Shown: in pieces, positions 45,876-54,658 of the stretch | Layout: each line of letters begins with the position of its first letter | Position numbering within the stretch: position 1 is the stretch's first letter | Assembly: GCF_900240975.1 (NCBI RefSeq) | Contig: NZ_LT968775.1 | Coordinates: 558,001 to 622,000, forward strand | Length of the DNA stretch: 64,000 nucleotides | Reading direction: 5' to 3' | Source of the DNA: Mycobacterium sp. 4858 | GTDB taxonomy: Bacteria > Actinomycetota > Actinomycetes > Mycobacteriales > Mycobacteriaceae | The notes under the pieces: model-generated | Told to the model about the DNA's origin: nothing | Seen by the model: the letters and a program-made list of their open reading frames with translations, nothing else | Database searches by the model: none | Translations under genes and position numbers: made by a program

Positions 45876-46979
45876 GTGACCGGGTCCGGTGGCGAGGCGG
45901 CCTCCGCCGTCGAGCACGCCATGCGGTCCGACGAAGAGGCGGCCGCGGGTTATCGAGAGTGGCTGGCCGCCGCCCAGCGGGCCGGTCGACGGGTGCTGCA
46001 GGAGCCGGACGGCACCTACGTGCTGTGGCGGCGCGACGACGTCCTCGCCGCCGTCCGCGATGGCGATCTTTTCGCGAGCCGCCAAAGCGAACTGATGCCC
46101 GGCAATCCGCCGTTCGGGCCGTACCGGGAAATCATGGTCGACCTGTTGTTCAATCCGGTCAATTCGCGCGAAATGCTGAGTCCCGTGCGCGGGATCATCG
46201 AAAAATGCGTCGATGCCGTGGCGACGAAGCTCGACCGCTGCGACGGGGCGCGCGTCGCCGAGGTGGTGTGGCGCGCGGCATTCGTCGCGGTCTGTGGGCT
46301 GCCGACGGACACCCCCATCGAAGCCGTCAACCCGATGCTGGTCGGGGCGATCCGCCGAGCACCGCTCGGTGGCCCCGACGTGATCAGCCGCCTCGCCACC
46401 GAACCGCTCACCGACGAAGAAGTGCTGGGCATCATCGGCGCGGTGCTGCGCGGTCTGGTTTTCACGTCGTTCGCTATCAAGGCCGGGCTGGCGGTGCTGG
46501 CGCGGAAGCCGATGCTTCAGCGCGAGCTACGCGAAAACCCGGACCGGCAACGCAGGTTCATCGAGGAGCTGCTGCGGCTGGACGGCGGGGCGAAGACCGT
46601 CTCACGAAGAACGACTCGGAGGGTGACGATCGGCGAAACGACCATCCCGGCCGGGTCTCCCATCCATCTGTGTGTCGGACTGGTTCATCGTGACGAGGCC
46701 GACGACATGTCCGGCCACAGCATCAAACTGGATGGCCCGCAACGGCATTGGAGCTTCGGCGGAGGCCCGCACCGGTGTCCGGCCTCGCACCTGGCCCGGG
46801 ACCTGCTGGAGATGTTCTTCGAGGTCTGGCTTGCCGAGGTCCCGTTCTTCTGGTTCGACTCAGATGGTGGCGATGTCCCCAACGCGTGGCATCCCAAGCC
46901 CTACAACCCGGCGCCCAATGAGATCTTCGAGGGATGGTTCCCGGGTCAGGTGCCGCTCAGGTGGCGACCGGGGCCGTGA
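45876..46979 (+). CDS. Cytochrome P450-like protein with atypical I-helix
   Basis: A 367-residue P450 homologue. The heme loop FGGGPHRCPASHLAR with its cysteine ligand and an ExxR (FIEELLRLDGG) are present. The expected acid-alcohol pair of the I-helix (A/G-G-x-D/E-T) is not visible; the region reads RGLVFTSFAIKAG. So oxygen activation may differ, as in some substrate-assisted P450s. Starts with GTG-like context upstream; ATG 45876 chosen. No redox partner adjacent; substrate unknown. Confidence 0.83.
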   Translation: MTGSGGEAASAVEHAMRSDEEAAAGYREWLAAAQRAGRRVLQEPDGTYVLWRRDDVLAAVRDGDLFASRQSELMPGNPPFGPYREIMVDLLFNPVNSREMLSPVRGIIEKCVDAVATKLDRCDGARVAEVVWRAAFVAVCGLPTDTPIEAVNPMLVGAIRRAPLGGPDVISRLATEPLTDEEVLGIIGAVLRGLVFTSFAIKAGLAVLARKPMLQRELRENPDRQRRFIEELLRLDGGAKTVSRRTTRRVTIGETTIPAGSPIHLCVGLVHRDEADDMSGHSIKLDGPQRHWSFGGGPHRCPASHLARDLLEMFFEVWLAEVPFFWFDSDGGDVPNAWHPKPYNPAPNEIFEGWFPGQVPLRWRPGP

Positions 46980-47051
46980 CCAGGCACGGATCAGGTGCCC
47001 GCTGCTTCCTCGGCAGAGTGGTCCATTCGATCGACGCGCTATCGTCTGCGG

Positions 47052-47597
47052 GTGGCCATATCGACTCCTGCGAGCACAGCGGTCGCGACAGTGCTTGCGG
47101 TAACCGCGTGCGTGACGGCGCCCCTCGTCGCCGCTGACCCGACACCCCAGCAGTCGCCGTTTCCGACCGGGAAAGCCGGCACCACGATCCACGTGACGGA
47201 GTACAGCGGCGCGACCGCCGACGTCACCCTCAACAACGCGAACTGGGTCTCGTCCGGCTGCTCGCTCAGCGGCGGGGGCTGCAACGTCATCGAGCTCACC
47301 ATCGTCGGCAAGTCCGATGCACCCTTCAGCTACAGCCAGACCTCAGTGACCGCCGCGTCGTCGCCGTGGCGGCAAGACCCGTATCGGGACATCCAAGGCG
47401 CCTCACCCACGATTGACTACCAGAAGATCAACAAGACGCCGCCGCTGCGCTCGGGAAGCGTCACCAACGGCCAGACCGCTCACGGATTCATCGCCTACGA
47501 CGCCAGCGTCGCCCAGGGCGACGTTTACGTCGAATTCCTCGACCCCAACGCTCCGGCGGCGCCCACCCCGCTGGCGGGCTGGAAAGTCCACACCTAG
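47052..47597 (+). CDS. Secreted protein, Ig-like beta fold (MPT63/DUF4352-like?)
   Basis: A 181-residue exported protein. The signal peptide ends near TAPLVAA-DPTP. The mature chain is beta-rich with a cysteine pair (SSGCSLSGGGCNV) and the GQTAHGFIAYDASVAQGDVYVEFLDP strand pair typical of immunoglobulin-like mycobacterial secreted antigens. I cannot fix the family. GTG 47052 is the start of the signal peptide. Confidence 0.65.
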   Translation: MAISTPASTAVATVLAVTACVTAPLVAADPTPQQSPFPTGKAGTTIHVTEYSGATADVTLNNANWVSSGCSLSGGGCNVIELTIVGKSDAPFSYSQTSVTAASSPWRQDPYRDIQGASPTIDYQKINKTPPLRSGSVTNGQTAHGFIAYDASVAQGDVYVEFLDPNAPAAPTPLAGWKVHT

Positions 47598-47627
47598 CAA
47601 CCCATAGGTATCTGACAAGCTGTCGGC

Positions 47628-48011
47628 GTGAACGAACCGTGTCCCTGCGGCGGCGGTGCCACCTATCGCGTGTGCTGCGGACCGCTTCACGATGGCGAGT
47701 CACAAGCCGGTTCGGCTGAGGAACTGATGCGATCGCGCTACTCGGCGTTCGCCTACGGTCACGCCGACTATCTGTTCCGCACATGGCATCCGCGCACCCG
47801 TCCGGCCGACGTGACGGTCGACCCGCGTATCAGATGGACCGGCCTGAACGTGATCGAACTGCGCGAGGGCGGCCCGGACGACGATTTCGGTGAGGTGGAG
47901 TTCACGGCCCGGTTCGAGTCCGCGGGTCGCGCGGGAAGCCTGCACGAGCGCAGTCGTTTCGAGCGCCGCGCCGGCCGATGGTTCTACCTCGACGCCGCCG
48001 CCGCGGAATGA
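47628..48011 (+). CDS. YchJ family protein with SEC-C motif
   Basis: A 127-residue protein. The N-terminus carries the zinc-binding SEC-C pattern PCPCGGGATYRVCCGPLH. The body has the YchJ core MRSRYSAFAYGHADYLFRTWHP. Known across bacteria with no proven function; the SEC-C end suggests a protein- or ribosome-associated role. The GTG start is 30 nt after the preceding gene. Confidence 0.85.
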   Translation: MNEPCPCGGGATYRVCCGPLHDGESQAGSAEELMRSRYSAFAYGHADYLFRTWHPRTRPADVTVDPRIRWTGLNVIELREGGPDDDFGEVEFTARFESAGRAGSLHERSRFERRAGRWFYLDAAAAE

Positions 48012-48044
48012 CCGGGGAAAGGGTTGGTTGCTCCGGTCGCCTGA

Positions 48045-48118
48045 TGGAGCGAGTGACGGGACTCGAACCCGTGTATACGGCTTTGCAGGCCGCTGCCTAG
48101 CCGCTCAGCCACACCCGC
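48045..48118 (-). tRNA. tRNA-Cys (GCA)
   Basis: On the minus strand the sequence folds as a cloverleaf: acceptor GCGGGTG with CACTCGC (one G-T pair), anticodon loop CTGCAAA with anticodon GCA, T-arm ACGGG-TTCGAGT-CCCGT, discriminator T and an encoded CCA. 74 nt in total. Confidence 0.92.
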
Positions 48119-48232
48119 ATGAACCATCAGCATTCCAGCGCGTGCGCCTGCCGCCTACCGTTTTCCTCACCCTGATCGATTGGCCTGGCGGCGGTCTGCG
48201 CCCCACCGGGAATCGCCGGTTAAATTACCCCT

Positions 48233-49135
48233 ATGCGCGTTGCTCGCCTGATCAGTGCACTCCTGGCGATCCTCATGACGGGACTGCTGATGCCCGCCCC
48301 CGCCGGCGCGCAACCACCGTCCAAGCTCATGGACCACGTCACCGACGGCGTCGGGGCGTTGACGGATCCCGGTCGGGCGGCGGTCAATGCGGCGATCGAC
48401 CGGCTCTACAGCCATCGGCATATTCAGCTGTGGGTGGTCTACGTCGACAACTTTTCCAGGTTCAAACCCGATAACTGGGCCGAGCGAACCCGCGGCGCCA
48501 GCGGATTGGGCGACCACGACGCGCTGCTGGCGGTGGCCACCAACACGAAGCTGTACGCGTTTTCGGTGCCGCCCAATACGGCAGTGACGCCGGACGAGCT
48601 GAACAGTCTGCGCAGCAACCAGATTGAACCCGCGGTGGCCGTCAAAGACTGGGCGGGTGCTGCGGTCGCCGCGGCGGACGGGTTGAACAAGGCGGTGGGC
48701 ACCTCAAAGCCGATGTGGGTGCCGATCGCGATCGGACTCGGCGTCCTGGTGTTGATCGTCGTGCTGTTTCTCGTGTTCTATCGGGTGCGCCGCCGCCGGC
48801 GTGCCCCGCGGCGGGTCGACCCCGGCGATGGCCAGATCAGCGTGGCCGATTCGGCGGGGCAGGCGTTGTCCACCGCGGACACCAGATTGCGCCAAATCTC
48901 CGACTACGTCACCCGGCATCACGACAGCGTCGGCGCCGGGGCGCTGGCCCGAGTCGACGAGGCGAAAAGGCATTTCGCGGCGGCGCAAGCCAAGGAAGCG
49001 AACAATGCCGCTGAAGCAATCGCCCACGCCAACCGGGCTTCGACGCTGGCCGCGCAGGCGCAAACGCTCGCGAACACCGACGTGCTGGCAGCGCACCGCC
49101 CACCACGAGGCCGGGGCTCCGCATCCACCCGATGA
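48233..49135 (+). CDS. TPM-domain membrane protein (short Rv2345-like)
   Basis: A 300-residue protein. Signal peptide to about residue 26 (PAGAQ), then an extracytoplasmic TPM-domain (about 27-160, NAAIDRLYSHRHIQLWVVYVDNF), one membrane helix (about 162-185, IAIGLGVLVLIVVLFLVFY) and a cytoplasmic alanine-rich helical tail (about 200-290). TPM proteins help handle damaged membrane proteins. Resembles the N-terminal part of M. tuberculosis Rv2345, shortened at the C-terminus. Confidence 0.78.
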   Translation: MRVARLISALLAILMTGLLMPAPAGAQPPSKLMDHVTDGVGALTDPGRAAVNAAIDRLYSHRHIQLWVVYVDNFSRFKPDNWAERTRGASGLGDHDALLAVATNTKLYAFSVPPNTAVTPDELNSLRSNQIEPAVAVKDWAGAAVAAADGLNKAVGTSKPMWVPIAIGLGVLVLIVVLFLVFYRVRRRRRAPRRVDPGDGQISVADSAGQALSTADTRLRQISDYVTRHHDSVGAGALARVDEAKRHFAAAQAKEANNAAEAIAHANRASTLAAQAQTLANTDVLAAHRPPRGRGSASTR

Positions 49136-49156
49136 TCTTTGCGCCAACCGCGGGCC

Positions 49157-49456
49157 TCAGAAGCAGCCGCTCACATGAATCCGTCGGCCGCCTCCCACAC
49201 AGACGTTGACCGGGGGCGGCGGTGGCGGCGGTGGCGGAAAGTCTTGCGGCAGCGGCGCATACGCCTCCGGCGGCGTCACATTGGCGTTGACCGTATCGGC
49301 GATGTTCGTGCACCCGCTCACGGAAACACGCCTGCCGACGCTTGCGCAGACGTCCGCGTTGGCCACGCCGGCGGGCTGCACGACGGCATAGATCTCTGGA
49401 ATGGCGGCAAAGGCCAACGCCGCCAGCGCACCTGCAGTCCAAGACCGCACGTTCAT
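49157..49456 (-). CDS. Small secreted protein with paired CxxxGRRxxVSGC motifs
   Basis: A 99-residue exported protein. Signal peptide ends near VANA-DVC. The mature part has CASVGRRVSVSGC near the start and CVGGGRRIHVSGC at the end, separated by a proline run (PPPPPPPPP). The same 13-residue cysteine motif therefore occurs twice. AAGGAG precedes ATG 49456. It is downstream of the haemophore-like gene (87 bp) and may share its transcript. Function unknown. Confidence 0.72.
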   Translation of the reverse strand: MNVRSWTAGALAALAFAAIPEIYAVVQPAGVANADVCASVGRRVSVSGCTNIADTVNANVTPPEAYAPLPQDFPPPPPPPPPVNVCVGGGRRIHVSGCF

Positions 49457-49543
49457 CGGGATCTCCTTCCCATCACGGCTGCGCTCACGCGCACCGGAGG
49501 CGAATCGAGGGCGCTTGTAAGGCATGCTCGCACAGCCCGACAG

Positions 49544-49936
49544 TCAGGGAGTCGCGCCGACCTGCCCGAGTAGCGGTGTCCACTGGCAGCGTTGCCTGAT
49601 GTCAGCCAGCGGTTGGCGAATGTTCTCGAGATCGGACTGCTCCTGCGGGTTGGCGTTGAAGTACTGCTGCACGTCCTCCCGAATCTGATCCTTGGGCTGA
49701 TCCTGCAGGCCGGTGTAGAACCCGTTGAGGTCCGGATGGGTGTACAGATACGTCGAGAGCGCCGCGGCCACACCGGCCGCAACGCCGGCCATGTCGGCTG
49801 CCGTGCAGTTGGGGGGCCGGGGCGGCGGATCGGCCACGGCGGTCCCCGCGGTCGCACATAGCAGGGTGCCGCTGAGCGCGCCGGCGCCGATCGCCCCGAC
49901 CAGTAGCCGGCGCGTGAACAGAGATGCGAGGAACAT
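49544..49936 (-). CDS. Haemophore-like secreted haem-binding protein
   Basis: A 130-residue exported protein. Signal peptide ends near GTAVADPPP. The mature helical domain carries the mycobacterial haemophore (Rv0203-type) pattern: NCTAADMAGVAAGVAAALSTYLYTHPDLNGFY, the QPKDQIREDVQQYFNANPQ helix and the IRQPLADIRQRC end with a cysteine that can pair with the first. AAAGGAG precedes ATG 49936. It would bind haem outside the cell for iron uptake. Haem ligand residues cannot be fixed. Confidence 0.75.
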   Translation of the reverse strand: MFLASLFTRRLLVGAIGAGALSGTLLCATAGTAVADPPPRPPNCTAADMAGVAAGVAAALSTYLYTHPDLNGFYTGLQDQPKDQIREDVQQYFNANPQEQSDLENIRQPLADIRQRCQWTPLLGQVGATP

Positions 49937-50104
49937 GACTGGCTCCTTTATCCGGCGATGAACCTGGCCGGGACCGATGTCGGTTGCCGCCCGCTTCAAG
50001 CTGAGTCGAGCTGCAATTGGCATGGTGTCAACTCTGGGCACGCCGCGAGGGTCATTACTCGGGCCGAAAGTCACTACTAGGACGGCCAACCGTCAGCAGA
50101 TTGC

Positions 50105-50809
50105 CTATTCGGCGTTCATGGGTGAGCGCACGACGCGAACGCCGTCGAAGACGAGTTTGTGGGCCGGCCGGCGCAGGGCCTCGATGGTGCCGTCCGCATG
50201 CGCGATGACTCCGCCGCCCGAGGGGATCCCGAGCCCGGCGGCCGCTCCACCCAGCGATTCGATGGTCCGCGCCAGCCGTGCCCACCCGGCTCGCTCGTCG
50301 TGCGCGTCGACGACCAGGGGGACCAGACCGAACACGTCGAACAGCCCCGGCTCGGGGGATTGCGGTGCCTCGACCATCCCGTAACGCCCGAGCTGGACGG
50401 CGCCGGCCGAGATGCCCACCAGGACTGCCCCGCGGGCGTACCGGTCCAGGATGACGTCCCTCATGCCGGTTTCCTCGAACGTGTGCCAGCCGAGACGCGC
50501 GTCGCCGCCCGCGAGGACGATCAGCTGGGCGCCCTTGAGGAAGGCGCGGTCTGCGCGGTCGAACGACGAGTCGATCATGCGACGGTCGGTGATCCCGACG
50601 GCTTCCATCGCCGCCTCGAAGATGTCGTAGAACTCGGGGCGATCCCCGTTAGAGGCGCCAAGGTAGGCCGCGCTCGGCGGTGTGGCCCCGGCCAACCGCT
50701 CGACGGCTTCTTCGAGGAGCAGTCGGCCCCGCCGCCTCCAGAACAGCAGCTGGCTGTCCGCCAGCAGATAAAGCGGCTGATGTAGTGGGGCAATACTCAT
50801 AACGGCCAT
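50105..50809 (-). CDS. Peptidase S51 / cyanophycinase-like protein
   Basis: A 234-residue cytoplasmic protein of the type 1 glutamine-amidotransferase-like S51 group. The nucleophile is in VGISAGAVQLG, GGDARLGW is the conserved turn before it, and LGIPSGGGVIAH follows. Such enzymes cleave dipeptides with an N-terminal Asp or the polymer cyanophycin. No cyanophycin synthetase gene is nearby. The start is uncertain by three residues (ATG 50809 or 50800). Confidence 0.78.
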   Translation of the reverse strand: MAVMSIAPLHQPLYLLADSQLLFWRRRGRLLLEEAVERLAGATPPSAAYLGASNGDRPEFYDIFEAAMEAVGITDRRMIDSSFDRADRAFLKGAQLIVLAGGDARLGWHTFEETGMRDVILDRYARGAVLVGISAGAVQLGRYGMVEAPQSPEPGLFDVFGLVPLVVDAHDERAGWARLARTIESLGGAAAGLGIPSGGGVIAHADGTIEALRRPAHKLVFDGVRVVRSPMNAE

Positions 50810-50922
50810 CGTCGGTGGGGCGATTCAAAGCGTGGTCAAGACCGAGTAAACCCCCTATGTCCGGCCTTGACGATCAACGCCGCCCGTAGGGATCGCTCAG
50901 GTGAACGGTTAGGTTTGTATCC

Positions 50923-53493
50923 ATGGGCAACGAAGGGGGTGGATCGGCGTTCACCTGGCAGGGCCGGCGCGAGCTGGTGAGCCAGATACACGAACAACTC
51001 GACGAGCTGGTGGCGGCTCGCGACCAGATGGAACAACTGGTGCGGGTCATCAGCGAAGTCGGTTCCGATCTCGACCTGGACGTGACGCTGCATCGCATCG
51101 TCACGGGCGCGATCGAGCTGACCGGCTCCCGCTACGCAGCCCTGGGCATCCGCGCTCCCGACGGCACCCTGGCCACTTTCGTCCGCGCCGGCATCGACGA
51201 GCAAACGGCGCGGCAACTCGGCGAATTGCCGGTGGGCGACGGTCTGCGCCTCGACGACGTGAGTGCCCATCCGCAGGCCGGCGAGCTGCAAGCCCACCAT
51301 CCGCCGATGCGGGCACTCCTGGGATTGCCGATCACGGTGCGGGCGGCCGACTTCGGAAGCCTCTACCTGGTCGACGATCGCCCCGGCCGGGTGTTCACCG
51401 ACTCCCAGGCCGCCGCCGTGCGGGCGCTGGCGATTGCGGCCGCGGCGGCCATCGACAACGCGCGGCTGTTCGAGCGGGAACGTGAGTCGGCCAAGTGGAC
51501 GAAGGCCAGCCGCGAGATCACCACCGCGTTGCTGTCCGGCGACCCACAGACCGGGCCGTTGCAGCTGATCGTGAACCGGGCGCTGGAGTTGGCCGGAGCC
51601 GAGCAGGCCATCCTGCTGGTTCCCAAGGAGCCCGACCTGCCCGCCGAAGAGGTCAACACCCTCGTCGTCGCCGCGACGGCCGGGCGGTACTCCTCCGAGG
51701 TGATCGGTCGCCAGGTGCCGATGGACGGCTCCACCACCGGCGGTGTCGCGCGGCGAGGCCTGCCGTTGATCACCGATTCCTTCCAATACCCGATCGAGGG
51801 ATTCACCGACGTCGGCGAACGCTCCGCGATCGTCATGCCGCTGATCGCCGACGGCGCGGTGCTCGGCGTCATCGCCGTCGCCCGCGACCCGCAGCAGTCC
51901 CCGTTCGGCAGCGACTACCTCGAACTGGTCAGCGACTTCGCCCGGCACGCGGCCATCGCCCTGGCGCTGGCGGCGGGTCGCGAACACGCGCTGAATCAGG
52001 AACTCGCGCAAGCCGACACCGTCGACGAGGCGATCAACGCCGCGGCCGAGGAGTTGCGCCGACTATGGCGGGCCCGTCGCGTCGTTGCGGTCACCTTCCC
52101 AACTCACGGCTCGTCGAACGAAACCGCTTACGCGGCACCGCAAGTCGTATCGGTAGGCGAGTCCGCGCAGTGGGATGAACTGCCGCCCGCCACCCAACAG
52201 ACGCTCAGCTCACTGCGAGACGGCGACCTCCTCACCCCCAGCACCGGGGACGCCGGGACGGCGGGCATCGCGCTGCAGCATCCCGAAGGCGTGCTCGTGG
52301 TGTGGATCGATCTGGCCGAGCGGCGGGCGTTCACCCTCGAGGACCAGACTCTGCTCACGGTCCTCGCGGGCCGCCTGGGCCAGGGCCTGCAGCGGGTCCA
52401 TCAGGTCGACCAGCAGCGCGAAACCGCGCTGGCGCTGCAGCACGCGATCCTGGGCCCCGCCGATCTGCCGCACGGCTTCGCGGTGCGCTACCAGGCCGCC
52501 AGCCGGCCGCTCCAGGTCGGCGGCGACTGGTACGACATCGTCGACCTGGACGACGGGCGCATCGCGATGGTCGTCGGCGACTGCGTCGGGCACGGCCTGG
52601 CCGCCGCCACCGTGATGGGCCAGGTGCGCAGCGCCTGCCGGGCGCTGCTGTTCGAAAACCCAAGCCCGGGCGCCGCTTTGGCCGGGATGGATCGCTTCGC
52701 GGCGCGGTTGCCCGGCGCCCAGTGCACCACCGCCGTCTGCGCGGTGCTCAACCCGGAGACGGGGGAGCTGGTGTATTCCAGCGCCGGGCACCCGCCGCCC
52801 ATCCTGGTCCACGCGGACGGCACCACGCAGATGCTCGACGACGGTCACACCATCGCGTTGGGGGTGCGTGCGGATTGGCCCCGCCCCGAGGGTCGGGTGA
52901 TCCTGCCGGCGCGGGCGACCCTGCTGCTCTATACCGACGGGTTGGTCGAACGCCGCCGCACCGCGCTGGGACATGGCATCTCCCGCGCCGCGACGCTGGT
53001 GCAGGACGGACGGAGCTCCACCCTCGACGACTTGGCGAATAACATCATGTCCGGTTTGGCTCCCGGCGGCGGCTATCAGGACGACGTCGTCCTGCTGCTC
53101 TACCGCCATCCCGCGCCGCTGGAGCTGACCTTCCCCGCCGACGTCAGCCACCTCGCCCCGGCCCGAACGGCGTTGCGCCACTGGTTGACTCGGACCCGGT
53201 TGGACCCAGAGCAGGCGATGAACGTGCTCGTCGCCGCCGGCGAGGCCGTCGCCAACGCCATCGAGCACGGTCATCGTGACAAACCCGAGGGCACGATCAG
53301 CCTCGGCGCGACCGCACTGGTGGACCAAGTGCAGTTGACGATCACCGACACCGGCACGTGGAAGCCCCCGCAGCCGGCCAGCTATCCATATCGGGGCCGG
53401 GGTATCGCCCTGATGCGGGGGCTCATGCACGACGTCACCATCGACCCCGACGCCGCCGGAACCACGGTCCGTCTATCCGCGAGGATCACGTGA
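50923..53493 (+). CDS. GAF-GAF-SpoIIE phosphatase-HATPase stress regulator
   Basis: An 856-residue cytoplasmic signalling protein. It has an N-terminal coiled segment, two clear GAF domains (about 45-190 and 205-345) and perhaps a third degenerate one, a PP2C/SpoIIE phosphatase (VGGDWYDIVDLDDGRIAMVV, VGDCVGHG, LLLYTDGLVERR) and a C-terminal HATPase of the RsbW type (AAGEAVANAIEHGH, ITDTGTW, RGRGIALMRG). It probably dephosphorylates the STAS protein encoded next and phosphorylates it through the HATPase, controlling a sigma factor. The TGATG overlap with that gene shows coupling. The GAF ligand is unknown. Confidence 0.88.
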   Translation: MGNEGGGSAFTWQGRRELVSQIHEQLDELVAARDQMEQLVRVISEVGSDLDLDVTLHRIVTGAIELTGSRYAALGIRAPDGTLATFVRAGIDEQTARQLGELPVGDGLRLDDVSAHPQAGELQAHHPPMRALLGLPITVRAADFGSLYLVDDRPGRVFTDSQAAAVRALAIAAAAAIDNARLFERERESAKWTKASREITTALLSGDPQTGPLQLIVNRALELAGAEQAILLVPKEPDLPAEEVNTLVVAATAGRYSSEVIGRQVPMDGSTTGGVARRGLPLITDSFQYPIEGFTDVGERSAIVMPLIADGAVLGVIAVARDPQQSPFGSDYLELVSDFARHAAIALALAAGREHALNQELAQADTVDEAINAAAEELRRLWRARRVVAVTFPTHGSSNETAYAAPQVVSVGESAQWDELPPATQQTLSSLRDGDLLTPSTGDAGTAGIALQHPEGVLVVWIDLAERRAFTLEDQTLLTVLAGRLGQGLQRVHQVDQQRETALALQHAILGPADLPHGFAVRYQAASRPLQVGGDWYDIVDLDDGRIAMVVGDCVGHGLAAATVMGQVRSACRALLFENPSPGAALAGMDRFAARLPGAQCTTAVCAVLNPETGELVYSSAGHPPPILVHADGTTQMLDDGHTIALGVRADWPRPEGRVILPARATLLLYTDGLVERRRTALGHGISRAATLVQDGRSSTLDDLANNIMSGLAPGGGYQDDVVLLLYRHPAPLELTFPADVSHLAPARTALRHWLTRTRLDPEQAMNVLVAAGEAVANAIEHGHRDKPEGTISLGATALVDQVQLTITDTGTWKPPQPASYPYRGRGIALMRGLMHDVTIDPDAAGTTVRLSARIT

Positions 53494-53816
53494 TGCCCAC
53501 GTCGCTCACCCTCGACACCGCGCGCCGCAACGACGGGGAACTGATGTTGGTCGCCGCGGGGGAGATCGACCTGAGCAACATCGACGCCTTCGTTCAAGCC
53601 CTCACCGCCGCCAGCGGCCAGGCCGCCGGGGGTGGCCCGCTCACCGTCGACCTCAGCGGCGTCGAGTACCTGGACAGCGCCGCCATCAACGCCCTGTTCG
53701 CCCACGCCAACCACATCAACCTGATCGCCCACCCGATCCTGATGCCCATCCTCACCATCAGCGGACTCACCGAACTCGTCGCCGTCGAGCCCGCCTCGCC
53801 CATCGCGGACGGCTGA
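53493..53816 (+). CDS. STAS-domain anti-sigma-factor antagonist
   Basis: A 107-residue single-domain STAS protein. The phosphorylatable serine lies in LDSAAINALFAHA, as in SpoIIAA/RsbV. It starts within the stop of the GAF/SpoIIE gene, so the kinase/phosphatase and its target are made together. It is the switch of a partner-switching pathway; no sigma factor gene is next to it. Confidence 0.88.
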   Translation: MPTSLTLDTARRNDGELMLVAAGEIDLSNIDAFVQALTAASGQAAGGGPLTVDLSGVEYLDSAAINALFAHANHINLIAHPILMPILTISGLTELVAVEPASPIADG

Positions 53817-53831
53817 CGAGCCTCTCAGGTC

Positions 53832-54335
53832 TCAGGGATTTTCGGCGATCCAGGTGGTCGTGAAGCGCTGCAACGCCGGAATGCTCTCGGCCAGGTCGGC
53901 TTCCATCGACTTCTCGAGCTTGCGGCCCACCAGCGGGATTTTCACCGCCACCTGGACGGCAAACCGCAGTTGCGTGCCGTCGTCGGTCGGCGCCATCCGT
54001 GCTTCCGCACGGCCGGATCCCACGCCGCCTGAGGTCACCACCCTGATCTGCCCTCGGACCTCGCCGCCCCCGCTTGGTCGCCACGTCTCGCTGTGGACGA
54101 TCTTGAGCTCGCCGGGGACGGCTTTGGCGATCAGCGTGGGCAGTAGCTGGCGAGACACGTGCTGGGTCGCGCGAACCGCCACCGTGCCGTCGGCGTCGAC
54201 GACCAGTGAATCCAGGGTCGTGGGAGCATCGCTGACCCGAAGGCGGGCCAGCCAATAGTCCTCGCGGCCGAACGTTGCGTGGATCTGCTCCACGCTCACC
54301 GGCGACTCGATCAGGATGTCGAAGGAACGCGACAT
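53832..54335 (-). CDS. DUF2505-family protein
   Basis: A 167-residue protein matching DUF2505, a START-like fold common in mycobacteria. Beginning MSRSFDILIESPVSVEQIHATF and ending ESIPALQRFTTTWIAENP are typical. Probably binds a hydrophobic ligand; no substrate known. It converges with the STAS gene, the stops being 16 bp apart. Confidence 0.82.
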   Translation of the reverse strand: MSRSFDILIESPVSVEQIHATFGREDYWLARLRVSDAPTTLDSLVVDADGTVAVRATQHVSRQLLPTLIAKAVPGELKIVHSETWRPSGGGEVRGQIRVVTSGGVGSGRAEARMAPTDDGTQLRFAVQVAVKIPLVGRKLEKSMEADLAESIPALQRFTTTWIAENP

Positions 54336-54445
54336 GGCATCGATTCTTCCAAAATGCGACGGGTCCTGGCTGCGACGCCTGCCACACCCAAGCCATGTTT
54401 CGAACGTACGTGCGATGGCTATTCCCCTGCGCGGAGGTGGAAGAC

Positions 54446-54658
54446 ATGACTGACGACACGCAACAGGCGGCCGGCGAAAATCCCGAGAAGGACCCGTCCC
54501 AGTGGGTGACCGGCGACGAGCCGATGACCGGTCCCCAGCGGAGCTACGTGCACACCCTGGCCCAGGAAGCCAAGCGCGAGGTGCCCGACGACATGACCAA
54601 GGCCCAGGCGTCGGAGCTCATCGACGAGCTACAGCAAGAAACGGGCCGCGGCAACTGA
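54446..54658 (+). CDS. DUF3072-family small protein
   Basis: A 70-residue acidic cytoplasmic protein with the DUF3072 core PMTGPQRSYVHTLAQEAKRE and a TKAQASELIDELQ helix. GGAGG precedes ATG 54446. Function unknown; family is frequent in actinobacteria. Its stop touches the stop of the convergent YihY gene (adjacent bases). Confidence 0.85.
   Translation: MTDDTQQAAGENPEKDPSQWVTGDEPMTGPQRSYVHTLAQEAKREVPDDMTKAQASELIDELQQETGRGN

Noticed and set aside
52210..53430. 406-codon minus-strand ORF opposite the SpoIIE gene
   Set aside because: Antisense shadow of a strongly supported GAF/SpoIIE/HATPase gene.
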